A stretch of DNA of 64,000 nt, taken from assembly GCA_018857735.1 (NCBI GenBank), contig JABMCL010003468.1, forward strand, positions 312,001 through 376,000. Direction: 5' to 3'. Made by a program: the position numbers and the translations under genes. Shown here one piece after another: positions 9,305 through 24,500 of this stretch. The notes below the pieces were generated by a model that ran no database searches, was not told where the DNA came from, and saw only the letters and a list, made by a program, of their open reading frames with translations. Source of the stretch: Alviniconcha marisindica (Eukaryota; Mollusca; Gastropoda; Provannidae). The number at the start of each line of letters is the position of its first letter. Within the stretch, counting starts at the first letter, position 1.

Positions 9305-12300
9305 ATGAGCGGCCAACAGTTCATAGAGACGCTGCATCAGATTGGCTACCCAAAAACTGGAGACCTCAGTGCCAGGACATTTGACTGGATATTTGAAGAT
9401 GAAGCAGTGCTACCTTTTCTTTCTTGGTTCTGCAACACCGTCGGACATCAAAATGTACTGAGTCAAGAAGAAAAGCAGGCGTGAGTATTTATCTTCATAC
9501 ATGCATGTGTATTTAAACTATAATAATGCACAACTTTACAATTGCTTTTTTTGTTTGTTTATGGTGTAGAGCTTTGAGGCTTGGACAAGTTTCTTACCTG
9601 ATGCTGATTATTACAATAATATATAAAAAAGAGTTAATCATAATCATATGTTGTGGATCTCTGTCTCTTGAGGATATATTTTATATGTGCTGTTCTTTAT
9701 GCAGTTGTGGTGCAGGTATGAAAAATTGAGTAATGTGTGTCCATCCACATGGTACACTCAAACATATACACAGACACACACACATACACACACAGTCACA
9801 CACACACACACACACACGCATGCACACACACACAGATCATGATGATGTACCCAACAGGTGTGCAGCTGATTTAATGATGATGATGTACCCAACATCAGTG
9901 CTGCTGAGCTGATGGTGATCATGATGATGTACCCAACAGGTGTGCAACTGAGCTGATGCTGATCATGATGATGTACCCAACAGGTATGCAGTTGAGTTGA
10001 TGGTGATCATGATGTACCCAACAGGTGTGCAACTGAGCTGATGGTGATCATGATGATGTACCCAACAGCTATGCAGTTGAGTTGACAGTGATCATGATGA
10101 TGTACCCAACATGTGTGCAGTTGAGTTGATGGTGATCATGATGATGTACCCAACAGGTATGCAGTTGAGTTGACGGTGATCATGATGATGTACCCAACAT
10201 GTGTGCAGTTGAGTTGATGGTGATCATGATGATGTACCCCACAGGTATGCAGACCTGGAGCAGTCAGGGGAGGGGTTGCTGGAGGGTCCACTGCTGGAGG
10301 AGGCACTGCAGAGTCTTTCATCCCAGGATGACGTTGTTTCCATGGAAACACTCCAGTAAGTGATGGCCTGAATTTGTCTTTTCCCAGTGCTCATGTATGT
10401 TTGCTCTCTAGCAGTTCCAACTTCAAACTAAAATACAGATCATTGTTATAATTTATAAATTATAAACTATAATTATATAATACACAGAGCCTATCAATTA
10501 TCATAGGGGCAGGGATAGCTCAGTTGGTAGAGCATCCAACTGAAAGACTAGGTGCAATACTGATGTGGGTTCGAGTCCCCCGTGTGGCATGGAATTTTCC
10601 CCCAAAGTCAACTTCCAGTGCAGATTCTCTAGTCTTGCGGCGTCTGTACAGTCCCAGTGTGCAATCGCATGCATCAATATCTATGCGCATGTTAAAAATC
10701 CCAAACGCTGGCAGCCATACCATTGTTTGGACACACGAAAATACTGCACACACTGGTAGAAATGGGTAGCGCTGCTCTTGCGGCTGCTGTGCCTTACCCA
10801 GGTAAGGCGACCCAAATTTCCCACAAGGGACAATGAAGTAAAAACAACGACAACAACAAAACCCAACAAGAACAATTTTGTTAGAAGACAGCAAAGGTAA
10901 GAAAAATACCAGTTTGTTTGTCATGTCAGTACAGCTGCAGTCTGCATTGACCTGTTTGAAACACTTTGTACATTTAGTGGCAGGAACTGCATGGTGTTTG
11001 ATGGCGCACCTGCAAAGTTGTGTGGCAAATAACCACATTTTAATGTAGCCTTGTAGTTGGTGTTCCGTTGTTTTAGTGTTTGCATTAATTAACAGCTGCT
11101 CTTCATAGTGTTTCAGGTTAAGACGCTCCTGTGAATGGGGATCAGTTGAGTTATTCATTTGTTAGCATTTTTTTTTTTTCTTTCTTTCAGAAAAGACATT
11201 GAACAAATGAGTGATGATCTTGAGAGGCATAAGAGGAGGAAAGACAAGCTGGTGAAAGCAAGGAACAGTTTGAGGTGAGATAAATTGACCCAGAAAACCT
11301 GACACTAGTTACAGGATGATCTGAAGTGTTGAGGAGCATGAGATATTACATGCGGACACAAAGCATATATAGGACATCACAACGCTGGTCTGCTGGAGGA
11401 GAAGGGCATATTATAAAGAGGAAACCTATACATGCCTTCCACCAAATTTGTTGGAAACTACCAACCCCTCGCCCCCTCCCCCCCCCCCCAGCCCCCTCCA
11501 AAATACACCCCACCCACATGCATGCACAAACAAAAAACCCAACAACAATGCAGCAACAAACATCCAAGGACAGCAGTCTTGTGATATAGAAACATGCAAG
11601 AAGAAATTGCAGTAAATTATAATGATGCTAACCTGTTTTATGTTTCCAGCCTGCACCATGCAGGTCTGACGCACCGACTGTCCAAGTTTTGTGACGTGGA
11701 AACGGCCAAGAAACAGCAGTACCGTCAATGCCTGGATAAGTGCCACAGGACAGATGCTGAGGTCAGTTGTGCAAGATTTGCATTAACCGGTAATTTCCGG
11801 TATTCTACCAGTTAAGATCAGCAAATACCAGAACAAAAATCAGTAATCAGTGAGACATACTGACTGTTATTTTGTTTGGCTGGTTCTCAAAAAGTGCAGC
11901 GCTGAGAGAAAGAGAGTGTGGTGTATGTGTGTGTGAGTGTGCACGTGTTCTAGGTGGGGATGGGAGCAGGTTGTTTGCTAGTATAGCTGTACGTAGCAGT
12001 GTAGCTGTAGCGGTAGAAAACATGGCCGTGCATCTCCCTGGTTACATTGATTGTGTGACCGGCTTCCGTGAACCACTTTTGGTACCGTACAGATGTCACA
12101 CCAGTGTGAAAAATGTCTAGCACAAATATTAGTCGTCACTTTGGCTTTGTGTCAGAATGTGACCAATAATAAGTAACCTTTCTGCTCGGGGGAGTAAGAC
12201 AGTGACGGCAGGCAAGACAAGACAAGAGATCTGGAGAAGGCAAACGTACCACAGAGCAGAAAAAGCCAGGGATAAATAAAGTACAAATAGCAGCAGGGTT

Positions 12301-15300
12301 GTGGAGTATGACCGTGACTGCCTTGCTACCACTCATTACGTAGCAGTGTGGGAAATCAGGTGTAGGTTGTATGATGTAGCAATGGCTGCCATGCTACCAG
12401 TCATTACATAGCAGTGTGGGAAATCAGGTGTAGGTTGTATGCTGTAGCAATGGCTGCTGTGATACCACTCATTACGTAACAGCGTGGGAAATCAGGTGTA
12501 GGTTGTAGGCTGTAACAGTGAGCACCATGCTGCTACTCATTACATATCAGTGTGGGAAATCAGGTGTAGGTTGTAGACTGTAGCAATGGCTGCCATGCTA
12601 CCACACATTACATAACAGTGTGGGAAATCAGGTGTAGGGATGTAGACTGTAGCAGTGGCTGCCATGCTACCACAGATTACATAACAGGTGGGAAATCAGG
12701 TGTAGACTGTAGCAATGGTTGCCATGCTACCACACATTACATAACAGTGTGGGAAATCAGGTGTAGGCTGTAGCAGTGAGCACCGTGTTACCACTCATTA
12801 CATAGCATTGTGGTCAGTCATGCGTATGTTGTAGACTGTAGCAATGACTGTCTTGCTACCATTTATTACACAGCAGTGAGGTAAATTGTGTGTAGGTTCT
12901 GGTTGTAGACTGTAGCAATGACTGCCTTGCTACCACTCATTACATAGCATTGTGGTCCATCAGGTGTATGTTGTAGACTGTAGCAATGACTGCCTTGCTA
13001 CCACTCATTACATAGCATTGTGGTCCATCAGGTGTAGGTTGTAGACTGTAGCAATGACTGCCTTGCTACCACTCATTACATAGCAATGTGGTCAATCAGG
13101 TGTAGGTTGTAGACTGTAGCAATGGCTGCCTTGCTACCACTCATTACATAGCAATGTGGTCAGTCAGGTGTAGGTTGTAGACTGTAGCAATGGCTGCCTT
13201 GCTACCACTCATTACATAGCAATGTGGTCAATCAGGTGTAGGTTGTAGACTGTAGCAATGACTGCCTTGCTACCACTCATTACATAGCAGTGTGGTAAGT
13301 CATGAGTTGATTTTAGAGTGTGGCAATGACTGCTATGCTACTATTCATGGCAGTGAAATCAGTCATGGGTAGTTTGTAGTGGCAATGACTGCTATGCTAC
13401 TATTCATGGCAGTGAAATCAGTCATGGGTAGTTTGTAGTGGCAATGACTGCTATGCTACTATTCATGGCAGTGAAATCAGTCATGGGTAGTTTGTAGTGG
13501 CAATGACTGCTATGCTACTATTCATAGCAATGTAGTAAATCATGGGTAGTTTGTAGAGTGTGGCAGTGACTGCTGTGCTACTATTCGTAGCAGTGTAGTA
13601 TATCATGGGTAGTTTGTAGAGTGTGGCAATGACTGCTGTGCTACTATTCGTAGCAGTGTAGTATATCATGGGTAGTTTGTAGGGTGTGGCAATGACTGCT
13701 GTGCTACTATTCGTAGCAGTGTAGTAAATCATGGGTAGTTTGTAGGGTGTGGCAATGACTGCTGTGCTACTATTCATAGCAGTGTAGTATATCATGGGTA
13801 GTTTGTAGGGTGTGGCAATGACTGCTGTGCTACTATTTGTAGCAGTGTAGTAAATCATGGGTAGTTTGTAGGGTGTGGCAATGACTGCTGTGCTACCATT
13901 CGTAGCAGTGTAGTAAATCATGAGTAGTTTGTAGAGCGTGGCAACGACTGTCTTGTTTCTACATCTAGCAGTGAGAAATCCTGAATAGCAAGTTGAAAAA
14001 ACCAGTAATATTCATCACCTGTGTTGATTTTTGTTTGAACTCTTTTGGCCTGAACGTGTTCTACATATATATCGCTAGGTGATAAATCCAGAGCAGCAAG
14101 TTGAAAATACCAGTGATATTGATCCCCCCGTGTCATTTTTTGTTTGAACTGTTTCTGACTGAAGTGGGTGTGTGCTTCCAGAGCAACGCCAGCCTGCAAC
14201 GACTGGAGGAAAGTGTGGGGCGCCTGTGCAACCTGTACACCAACCAGCTGCATTCGGAAAGGGGGAAGTGCGAAGAGACTTGCATGATCTTCCTGTCGCA
14301 GTTCTCCCTCGACCCCTTCCACAAGAGCGAGGAGAACTACTCCAAAGAGCTCACCAACTTCACCAGGAAACTCTTCTTTGAGGTTGTGTGTGTGTGTGTG
14401 CATGCGCATGCGTGTGTTTGTTCTTAGTGTTTGTGGGAGTGTGTGTGCGCGCATGTGTGAGCGTGCATGTGTGTGTGTGTGTGTGTGTATGCTCAGAGGA
14501 TATGTTATGTTTATATCTACTATGGTAATGGAGCCAAACTCCACTGTGCAGGAATGCATGCATGGACACTGGCTGAGAGTGTGTCACTGTGCTTGTGTGA
14601 GTGCTTATTTCTAATTATTCACAGGGTGTTTTTTGTGTTTTTTTACATTTGTTGGGACTCTTTTCTTTTCATTGCCCTGTTGTTATAGTTTAGTTGTTGT
14701 TGTTTTTCCACGTTAAATGGTGGAACTTCAGACAGAGAAAATTGTGGAACTTCACACACAGAAAATGGTGGAACTTCACACACAGAAAATGGTGGAGCTT
14801 CACACACAGAAAATGGTGGAGCTTCACACACAGAAAACGGAAATTCTGTTTGAGACTTAGTTTGATAGCAGTGTCATTTTGTCTTCTCTGCAGGGCATTG
14901 CCGACATTGCTGGCGGAGAGTTGTCTCGCTACCAGCTGTTGGAGGTCAGTGACCCCAGCTCCCTGCTGGTGAAGGGGCAGTCACCGGACTCCTTTCACCG
15001 GGACTGTGAAGAACTCGCCAGGCTGCAGTCGGTGTAAGCCACCAGAGGAATGTCTGCTCACTGATCGTATGACTGTTGTATGGCAGCTGGGTGTTTTCCA
15101 GAAAATCAGATGTTTGTGTGGGTGTGAGAATGGAGGGTGTGTTTTGGTGTGTTGGGGGGGGGGGGGGGGGGGGGGAGCTCTGTGTGGATGTGTGTGTGTG
15201 TGTGAGTGAGTGTTTATGTGTGGGTGAGTGGGTGTTTATGTGTGGGTGAGTGTGTTTATGTGTGGGTGTGGGAGAATGGATTCACAGTTTCCTCAGTGAA

Positions 15301-18300
15301 GTAGTCTTACAGTTATTCCCCTTTCTATTATTTAAGCAGAGTTTTTGGGTATGGGAACAGGCTTGTTTCAATTCATTGCTTTGCCCACCTTTGAGTTGGA
15401 CGCTGCGGCAGATGGAGAAAGCTGCTCAGCTGCAACCAAACCAGAGTTTGTACATGGTGGAATAAGTTGATGTTGAAGAAAATTATTGGTATAAGCTATA
15501 AAGACATTTCAGCTACCAGTGTAACCACTGGCCATGTTCCCAAAGCAAAGTACGACACAGGAATGTTTTTTGGTTCTGCTCCTTGAGGATGTGACTTTGC
15601 TGGATTTGAATGACCCTGTATTTCCTGGCGGCAAGCTGCAGGTTCTTGTAATTGACTCAGTCAAACGCTGGTGTATGTGGATTAACTTGTCATCCATGCA
15701 TCGTATGTGACGTTGAGCCAGATTTGTGTTCGGTTCATGGGCTGGCCGCTTTGAATTGAAGCAGCTTCGTTTGGTGGACTTTGATTGGTTGTTCAGAGCT
15801 TCACTTACGGTGAACTCTTTGCGAGTTTAAATTCAACCTAGCCACCGCTACAACCCCAGCAGCCACCACAACCGGCAGCATCCTTGTGATTCAGTCAGCT
15901 CGTCAAATATCAGCTTACAGAACTGCAGCAAAGAGGCAGTGGTTAGAGTGCCAGACTCATGATTGAAACGTCGCGGGTTTGAATCCCTGCAGGAGTGGCG
16001 GGAGAATTTTCTTCTCCAGGGTCAACTTTGTGTGCTGACTCTTACTTCAGTATCCGTTCCACCCCCATGTTACCGTGGTAGCATGTAAAAGATCCCAGGC
16101 ACTCTGCCAAAAGTGCAGGTGGCAGGTTACAGCTAAACACTTTATGTATGTGGCTTTGCATGAAGTCACATGGTGCATACACCATACTTATGTGGCTTTG
16201 CATGAAGTCGCATGGTTGTATGGTGCATACAGAACTTGCGCCGAGATGGCAGCAGTTTCATGTGGCACCAGCCATGCCAGCACTGTGAGTACACCACTTC
16301 GGTGGATATTCAAAAACGCACTATAAAAAGCGAGTCACTCATGTAGAATCACATGCGAGCACAGTGAGTCTGCTCGAGAACGGAGAATAGCGCTATACAA
16401 AAGCAGTCATCATCATCATCATAAAACGGCAGACTAACTCCATCAGATTCATAATGATTAACCAAATGTTTGACCTAGGCTTTACATTTCAGAAGCGTGT
16501 TCACGTGTGTGTATTTGTTGTCAGGTTTCCAAAGAGCGAAGGCGAGCGAATCAGCGCTTTGGTGGAAGCTAGGTGTGCGGCCAACGTCAGTCAGGCAGCG
16601 GAGGACATTCTACACAAACTGGAGAATGGTCATTTTCCCACCAGCATTCAGGATATAAGGTATCTGTGTCTGTGTATTATATGTGTGAGTGTGTTTTGTT
16701 TGTGAGTGTGTGTGTGTGCGTGCGTGTGTGTGTAATTTGTGTATGTGTGTGTGCGCAGTCATTTGTAATATTAACTGCCCAGCCAACCATGAAGATCTTA
16801 CGTAGCAGGGAGAAACAGTTTATTAGATCAGCAGTCTACGTTCCACCACCGCTCTGAAAGCACACACCACTTTATGCAGGAGGAGTATTGGGAGAAATAA
16901 AGTCGAATGATCCAGGAAGGCAGAATTAGTAAGGTACAGTTCCTGGCAGTAGGCAGAGCATAGCTGTATTCTGACCTTCTCCATGCTTGAAAGGGGGGAC
17001 TTCTGTTATCTCTGCCCTCTAAGCAGTCGCTAGGTAACAGCTGAAAGAACTAGGGGCATACAGGGGTGTGGGCTGTCAACCACCTGAGCAGCTTTAGCCA
17101 ATCAGAACGCCATGGTATTGCACACAAAAAGCCTGAACAGTGGCTGCCATGTTTTCACCACAAGAGGAAGCATGGCAGCAGAGGGAGTGACTGGTGAACC
17201 AGGAACACGGCCATCAAGAGAAGCGTGGCTGTTTGCTGGTGATGGAATATCGGCTGCAGCTGAAGGAGCCACCAGGCAAAGGACAGTCGTATGGATGCTG
17301 GAGCAGGACTTAACTTGCCATTCTACCAGGGGTGGTTCTTGCAGGGGTCCACCATAGTCTAGGGTAATGAAGGTGCCCTGAATCGCCTGGTGGCCTTGTC
17401 ATTGCACACGCAGGGTACTCCAGGTGCAGCTAGGGTTATGGAGGCCCCCTGAATCACCTGGTGGCCTTGTCATTGCACACGCAGGGTACTCCAGGTGCAG
17501 CTAGGGTTATGGAGGCCCCCTGAATCACCTGATGGCCTTGTCATTGCACACGCAGGGTACTCCAGGTGCAGCTAGGGTTATGGAGGCACCCTGAATCACC
17601 TGATAATCTTGTCATTGCACACACAGGGTACTCCAGGTGCAGCTAGGGTTATGGAGGCACCCTGAATCACCTGATAATCTTGTCATTGCACACGCAGGGT
17701 AGGTGTAGGTGCAGCACTTCCACACTACCCCAAGGCTAGGGTTACAAAGGCCCCCTGAATCACCTGATGGCCTTGTCATTGCACACGCAGGGTACTCCAG
17801 GTGCAGCACTTCCACACCACCCAAGGGCTAGGGTTATGGAGGTGCCTTGAATCACCTGATGGCCTTGCTATGGGAATGTATCTCACGCTCTTGTGGTGAA
17901 TGTATCTCACTCTCTTGTGGTGAATGTATCTCACACTCTTGTGGTGAATGTATCTCACGCTCTTGTGGTGAATGTATCTCACGCTCTTGTGGTGAATGTA
18001 TCTCACCGGGGATGACATTTGCATTTCTTGTGGTGAATGTATCTCACGCTCTTGTGTGAATGTATCTCACGCGTGTGCCTTGTGGTGAATGTATCTCACG
18101 CTCTTGTGGTAATGTATCTCACGTTCTTGTGGTGAATGTATCTCACACTCTTGTGGTGAATGTTATCGGAATGTCTCACGCTCTTGTGGTGAATGTATCT
18201 CACTCTCTTGTGGTGAATGTATCTCACACTCTTTTGTGCTGAATGCATCTCACGCTCCTGTGGTGAATGTATCTCACGCTCTTGTGATGAATGTATCTCA

Positions 18301-21300
18301 CGCTCTTGTGATGAATGTATCTCACACTCTTGTGGTGAATGTATCTCACTCTCTTGTGGTGAATGTATCTCACACTCTTTTGTGCTGAATGTATCTCACG
18401 CTCCTGTGGTGAATGTATCTCACGCTCTTGTGTGAATGTATCTCACGCTCTTGTGTGAATGTATCTCACGCTCTTGTGGTGAATGTATCTCACGCTCTTG
18501 TGGTGAATGTATCTCACGCTCTTGTGGTGAATGTATCTCACCTCTTGTGGTGAAGTATCTCACGCTCTTGTGGTGAATGTATCTCACTCTCTTGTGGTGA
18601 ATGTATCTCACACTCTTTTGTGCTGAATGCATCTCACGCTCCTGTGGTGAATGTATCTCACGCTCTTGTGATGAATGTATCTCATGCTCTTGTGATGAAT
18701 GTATCTCACACTCTTGTGGTGAATGTATCTCACGCTCTTGTGGTGAATGTATCTCACGCTCTGTACTTCCTTCTCCAGTCGCCAGGTGCAAGAGGTGAAG
18801 GCCACGCAGTCGGTGGTGAGCGAGGAGCTGCGACAACTGACGCAGGGGGAGGTGACAGTGCTGGTGAGGGAGCTGGGGGCACTGCAGTGCACGCGGGTCC
18901 TCACCGGCGACTACCACCTCAAGCTGGCACGCCAAGACTACTTCACCACCAATCAGGATCAGGTACCCACGTGACGTTTCACCTTTGTAGAGAATGAACA
19001 CACGTGATGTTTCACTGTAGTAAAGAATGAACACACGTGATGTGATGTTTTCCCTAGAATGAACACACATGACATTTCACCTTAGTAAAAACACACCTGA
19101 TGCGATATTTCACAGAACGAACACACATGTGACATTTCACCTTAGTAAAGAATGAACACACATGACATTTCACAGAATGATCACAAGCGTGACGTTTCAC
19201 CTTAGTAAACCATGAACACACGTGACATTTCACCTTAATAAAGAGCTCACACACGTGACATTTCACCTTAGTAAAGAACGGACACGCGTGACATTTCCCC
19301 TGCATGCAGGACCAAGCCGACACCGTGGCGGTCCCCAGGGCCAGACCCAGGTCGACGCTGATCTGGCCTGTAGGTGTGCTGTCAGCAAAAACGTCATCCA
19401 AGTTTTGAAAATATTTGAGTGTGGCAGGTATGTCCTCTAAACACTGCCTGCAAGATGCACAGATGTCAATACTCAGAATATTGTCCGCTTTTAAATTTGT
19501 GGTGTCAGCACTCGGGACATTGTCCTCTTTCTGTTGTCTCAAGACTCGGAACATTGTCCTCTTTCAGTGGTCTCAACACTCGGAACATTTTGTCTTTTTG
19601 TGGTCTCAGCACTTGGAACTTTGTATACTTGGAACATTGCCATCTTTTAATGGTCTCAACACTCAGAACATTGTCCTCTTTCTGTTGTCTCAAGACTCGG
19701 AACATTGTCCTCTTTTTGTGGTCTCAACACTTGGAACATTGTATACTCGGAACATTGCCATCTTTTTATGGTCTCAACACTTGGAACATTGACCTCTTTC
19801 TGTGGTAGCATTACTCAGGACATTGACCTCTTTCTGTGGTCTCAACACTTGGAACATTGTCATCTTTTTGTGGTCTCAACACATGGAACATTGTCCTGTT
19901 CTGTGGTTTCAACACTCAGAACATTGTCCTCTTTCTGTGGTCTCAGCACTCGGAACATTGTCCTCTTTCAGTGGTCTCAGCACTTGGAACATTTTGTCTT
20001 TTTGTGGTCTCAACACTTGGAACATTGTATACTTGGAACATTGCCATCTTTTTATGGTCTCAACACTTGGAACATTGTCCTCTTTTCTGTGGTCTCAACT
20101 CTCAGAACATCGTCCTCTTACTGTGGTCGCAGCACTCAGAACATTTTCCTGTTTTGTGGTCTCTACACTCGGAATATTGTCCTCTTTCTGTGGTCTCAAC
20201 ACTTAGAATATGTCCTTTCTGTGGTCTCAACACTTGGAACATTGTCCTCTTTCTGTGGTCTCAACATTTGGAACATTGTCCTCTTTCTTTGGTTTCAACA
20301 TTTGGAACATTGTCCTCTTTCTGTGGTCTCAACATTTGGAACATTGTTCTCTTTCTGTGGTCTCAACACTTAGAATATGTCCTCTTTCTGTGGTCTCAAC
20401 ATTTGGAATATTGTCCTCTTTCTGTGGTCTCAACACTCAGAACGTTCTCTTTCTGTGGTCTCAACATTTGGAACATTGTCCTCTTTCTGTGGTTTCAACA
20501 TTTGGAACATTGTCCTCTTTCTGTGGTTTCAACATTTGGAACATTGTCCTCTTTCTGTGGTTTCAACATTTGGAACATTGTCCTCTTTCTGTGGTCTCAG
20601 CACTCAGAACATTGTCCTCTTTCTGTGGTTTCAACATTTGGAACATTGTCCTCTTTCTGTGGTTTCAACATTTGGAACATTGTCCTCTTTCTGTGGTTTC
20701 AACACTTGGAACATTGTCCTCTTTCTGTGGTCTCAGCACTCAGAACATTGTCCTCTTTTTTGCACCATATTCCCCTCTGTGTGAGTGCCAAGGGATTTTA
20801 ATGGATGGATGGATTGCAGGTCATCAAGTACCTGGTCGACCAGCGAGCCAGGAATGAGTTCCTGACCATGGCCTACGAGATTGAGGGCCGGAACCACCGG
20901 GACATCCATCGTCTGTTGACGGCTGCCCAGCAGACATTGCGTGATAGACTGGATCACTTCCAGACACGAATTGTGCGTTTATGGAGAGGGCATGGGGGAG
21001 TTTGTGTGTGTGTGTGGTTTGCATGTGTGTGCGTGAGTGTGTGAGTGTGTGTGTGTGCATGTATGTGTGTGTGTGTGTTTGGCCCTGCCACATGGAATGG
21101 CCCCCTTCCTGTCTGAAAAAAACTTCTAGGCTTATTCAAGTCCAAATTGGTTTTCATCTCAGAATAAGCCTGCTGTGTTTTGACCTCTTGTGCTGTGGTT
21201 TTCCTCTGCCACAAACCCCTGGTTGTAGTGTGTTTAAGTTAGTTTTCTTTTAAATTGTGTAGTGTACTCAAGAGAAGGCACTTGTGTGTGTGGCTGTGTG

Positions 21301-21483
21301 TGGTGCGTGTTCTTGTAGCAATATGCACTTTAGCCCCGTCGGTTCGCTATCCTCAAACGGTTTGAGGATGCGTGTGTGTGTGTGTGCTTGCGTATAGCAC
21401 TGGCATAGCACGGAATGAACTGATTTGTGGGTATGCCAACATAGTGCATACTTCAAGTTTTTTTCTGTCCATACACACACACA

Positions 21484-21519
<36 letters not shown>

Positions 21520-24500
21520 CATTCTCATACCATTTGAGGACTGCGAACCGACGGGGCTAAAAGTGGAAATTGTCATTCTTGTTTGCTGGCGCAGGTATAA
21601 AGTGTAGTGATGACGCTGTTCCACTTGGTCACCCCCTTTCCCAGCTTCCCTTGCAGCAAGCTAACCCTGTGTGGCTGACTGGGCTCAAAGCACCAACTGA
21701 CTAACTAACCAACCTTGCAGCAAGCGATGGATGACCCGGCACTGACCAAGGCCAGATACCAGAGAGGGACGATCGACACAAGAGACACTTCATCCACCCG
21801 TTTGCATCACATGCTGGGTACGATCACTTATCTTACCTGTTCCTGACTACCGTCACTGGCACGGTGTTAGTGTCGGTAGTTATAGCATACCTGTTCCTGA
21901 CTACTGGCACAGTGTTAGTGTCGGTAGTTATAGCATACCTGTTCCTGACTACTGGCACAGTGTTAGTGTCGGTAGTTATAGCATACCTGTTCCTGACTAC
22001 CGTCACTGGCACGGTGTTAGTGTCGGTAGTTATAGCATACCTGTTCCTGACTACTGGCACGGTGTTAGTGTCGGTAGTTATAGCATACCTGTTCCTGACG
22101 ACCGTCACTGGCACGGTGTTAGTGTCGGTAGTTATAGCATACCTGTTCCTGACTACCGTCACTGACACGGTGTTAGTGTCGGTAGTTATAGCATACCTGT
22201 TCCTGACTACCGTCACTGGCACGGTGTTAGTGTCGGTAGTTATAGCATACCTGTTCCTGACTACCGTCACTGGCACGGTGTTAGTGTCGGTAGTTATAGC
22301 ATACCTGTTCCTGACTACCGTCACTGGCACGGTGTTAGTGTCGTAGTTTATTTCCTGTTCTGACTACCTCACTGGCAGGTGTTAGTGTCGGTAGTTATAC
22401 CTGTTCCTGACTACCGTCACTGGCAGGTGTTAGTGTCGGTAGTTATACCTGTTCTTGACTACCTCACTGGCAGGTGTTAGTGTCGGTAGTTTTAGCTACC
22501 TGTTCCTGACTACCGTCACTGGCACGGTGTTAGTGTCAGGGAGTTATAGCTTACCTGTTCCTGACTACCGTCACTGGCATGGTGTTAGTGTCGGTAGTTA
22601 TAGCATACCTGTTCCTGACTACCGTCACTGGCATCGGTGTTAGTGTCAGGTAGTTATACCTGTTCCTGACTACCGTCACTGGCACGTGTTAGTGTCGGTA
22701 GTTATAGCATACCTGTTCCTGACTACCGTCACTGGCATGGTGTTAGTGTCGGTAGTTATACCTGTTCCTGACTACCATCACTGGCATGGTGTTAGTGTTG
22801 GTAGTTATACCTGTTCCTGACTACCGTCACTGGCACGGTGTTAGTGTCGGTAGTTATAGCATACCTGTTCCTGACTACCGTCACTGGCACGGTGTTAGTG
22901 TCGGTAGTTATAGCATACCTGTTCCTGACTACCGTCACTGGCACGGTGTTAGTGTCGGTAGTTATAGCATACCTGTTCCTGACTACCGTCACTGGCACGG
23001 TGTTAGTGTCGGTAGTTATAGCATACCTGTTCCTGACTACCGTCACTGGCACGGTGTTAGTGTCGGTAGTTATAGCATACCTGTTCCTGACTACCGTCAC
23101 TGGCACGGTGTTAGTGTCGGTAGTTGATACCTGTTCCTGACTACCGTCACTGGCACGGTGTTAGTGTCGTAGTTATAGCATACCTGTTCCTGACTACCGT
23201 CACTGGCACGGTGTTAGTGTCGGTAGTTATAGCATACCTGTTCCTGACTACCGTCACTGGCACGGTGTTAGTGTCGGTAGTTGATACCTGTTCCTGACTA
23301 CCATCACTGGCACAGTGTGTTAGTGTCGGTAGTTATACCTGTTCCTGACTACCATCACTGGCACGGTGTTAGTGTCGGTAGTTTTATACCTGTTCCTGAC
23401 TACCTCACGGCACGGTGTTAGTGTCGGTAGTTATTTGCATACCTGTTCCTGACTACCGTCACTGGCACGGTGTAGTGTCGGTAGTTATAGCATACCTGTT
23501 CCTGACTACCGTCACTGGCACGGTGTTAGTGTCATAGTTATAGCATACCTGTTCCTGACTACCGTCACTGGCACGGTGTTAGTGTCGGTAGTTATAGCAT
23601 ACCTGTTCCTGACTACCATCACTGGCACGGTGTTAGTGTCGGTAGTTGTACCTGTTCCTGACTACCATCACTGGCACGGTGTTAGTGTCGGTAGTTATTA
23701 CTTAGTTTACCTGTTCCTGACTACCATCACTGGCACGGTGTTAGTGTCAGTAGTTATTACTTAGTTTACCTGTTCCTGACTACCATCACTGGCACGGTGT
23801 TAGTGTCGGTAGTTATTACTTAGTTTACCTGTTCCTGACTACCATCACCGGCACGGTGTTAGTGTCGGTAGTTATTACTTAGTTTACCTGTTCCTGACTA
23901 CACACCCATGCCACCCAACATGTATGCATGGACATGCACAGACACAGCCATGCATCACAGAGAGGATTGGGGTGGGGGTGGGGCGGTACATCAACAGACC
24001 TGGCGTGTCATGTTCCGTTCAGGGAAATGGGGGGGGGGGGGGGGGTTATACACTAACAGACCAGGCATGTTATGCTTCTTCAGGGAGAGAGATATTATAT
24101 ATGCATGCGGAGACAGAAATTGGTTGATCTGGGTTGCATTGGAATTGAACCACATCTTGTAGCTGTGGAATTTGAGGTCACTGTACTGTTTTAGACTGAG
24201 TGCTTTGTACTTCTTTTCATGATGTGTGTGTGTTCTCTCTCTCTCTCTGTCTCTGTCTTCCCCCCCCCCCCCCCCCCCACGTGCGCATGCTGCTCTGTAG
24301 TGTCACATCAATCGTTTTCGTGAAACCTGCTCTCTCTCTCTATCTGTGCAGTGTCACCAGGGGCCCAAGACGCAGAGCGTCAGCTCTTTTTGTCGTTCAG
24401 CAGCATGGTGCAGGGGGCGGAGACTCTGGCGCGCAACCACGCCAAGGCCAAGGCTGGCGCCCTTTCCACCGTCAGCAAGTACCAGGACAACGTCCACACC

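Noticed and set aside
10506..10580. tRNA gene
   Set aside because: A and B boxes are present, but the stems do not pair as a tRNA and a SINE body with an A-rich tail follows.
17400..17840. Telomere-like CTAGGGTTATGG motifs
   Set aside because: Only TAGGGTTA within a 70-bp unit, not a tandem TTAGGG array.
17340..18770. CRISPR-like array
   Set aside because: Repeats are head to tail without unique spacers, and the locus is a eukaryotic intron.
19705..20857. Plus-strand ORFs of 215-321 codons with FCGLNTWNIVLFLWSQHLEH repeats
   Set aside because: Translations of the 34-bp intronic array of HAUS3 in several frames, with no splice or start support.
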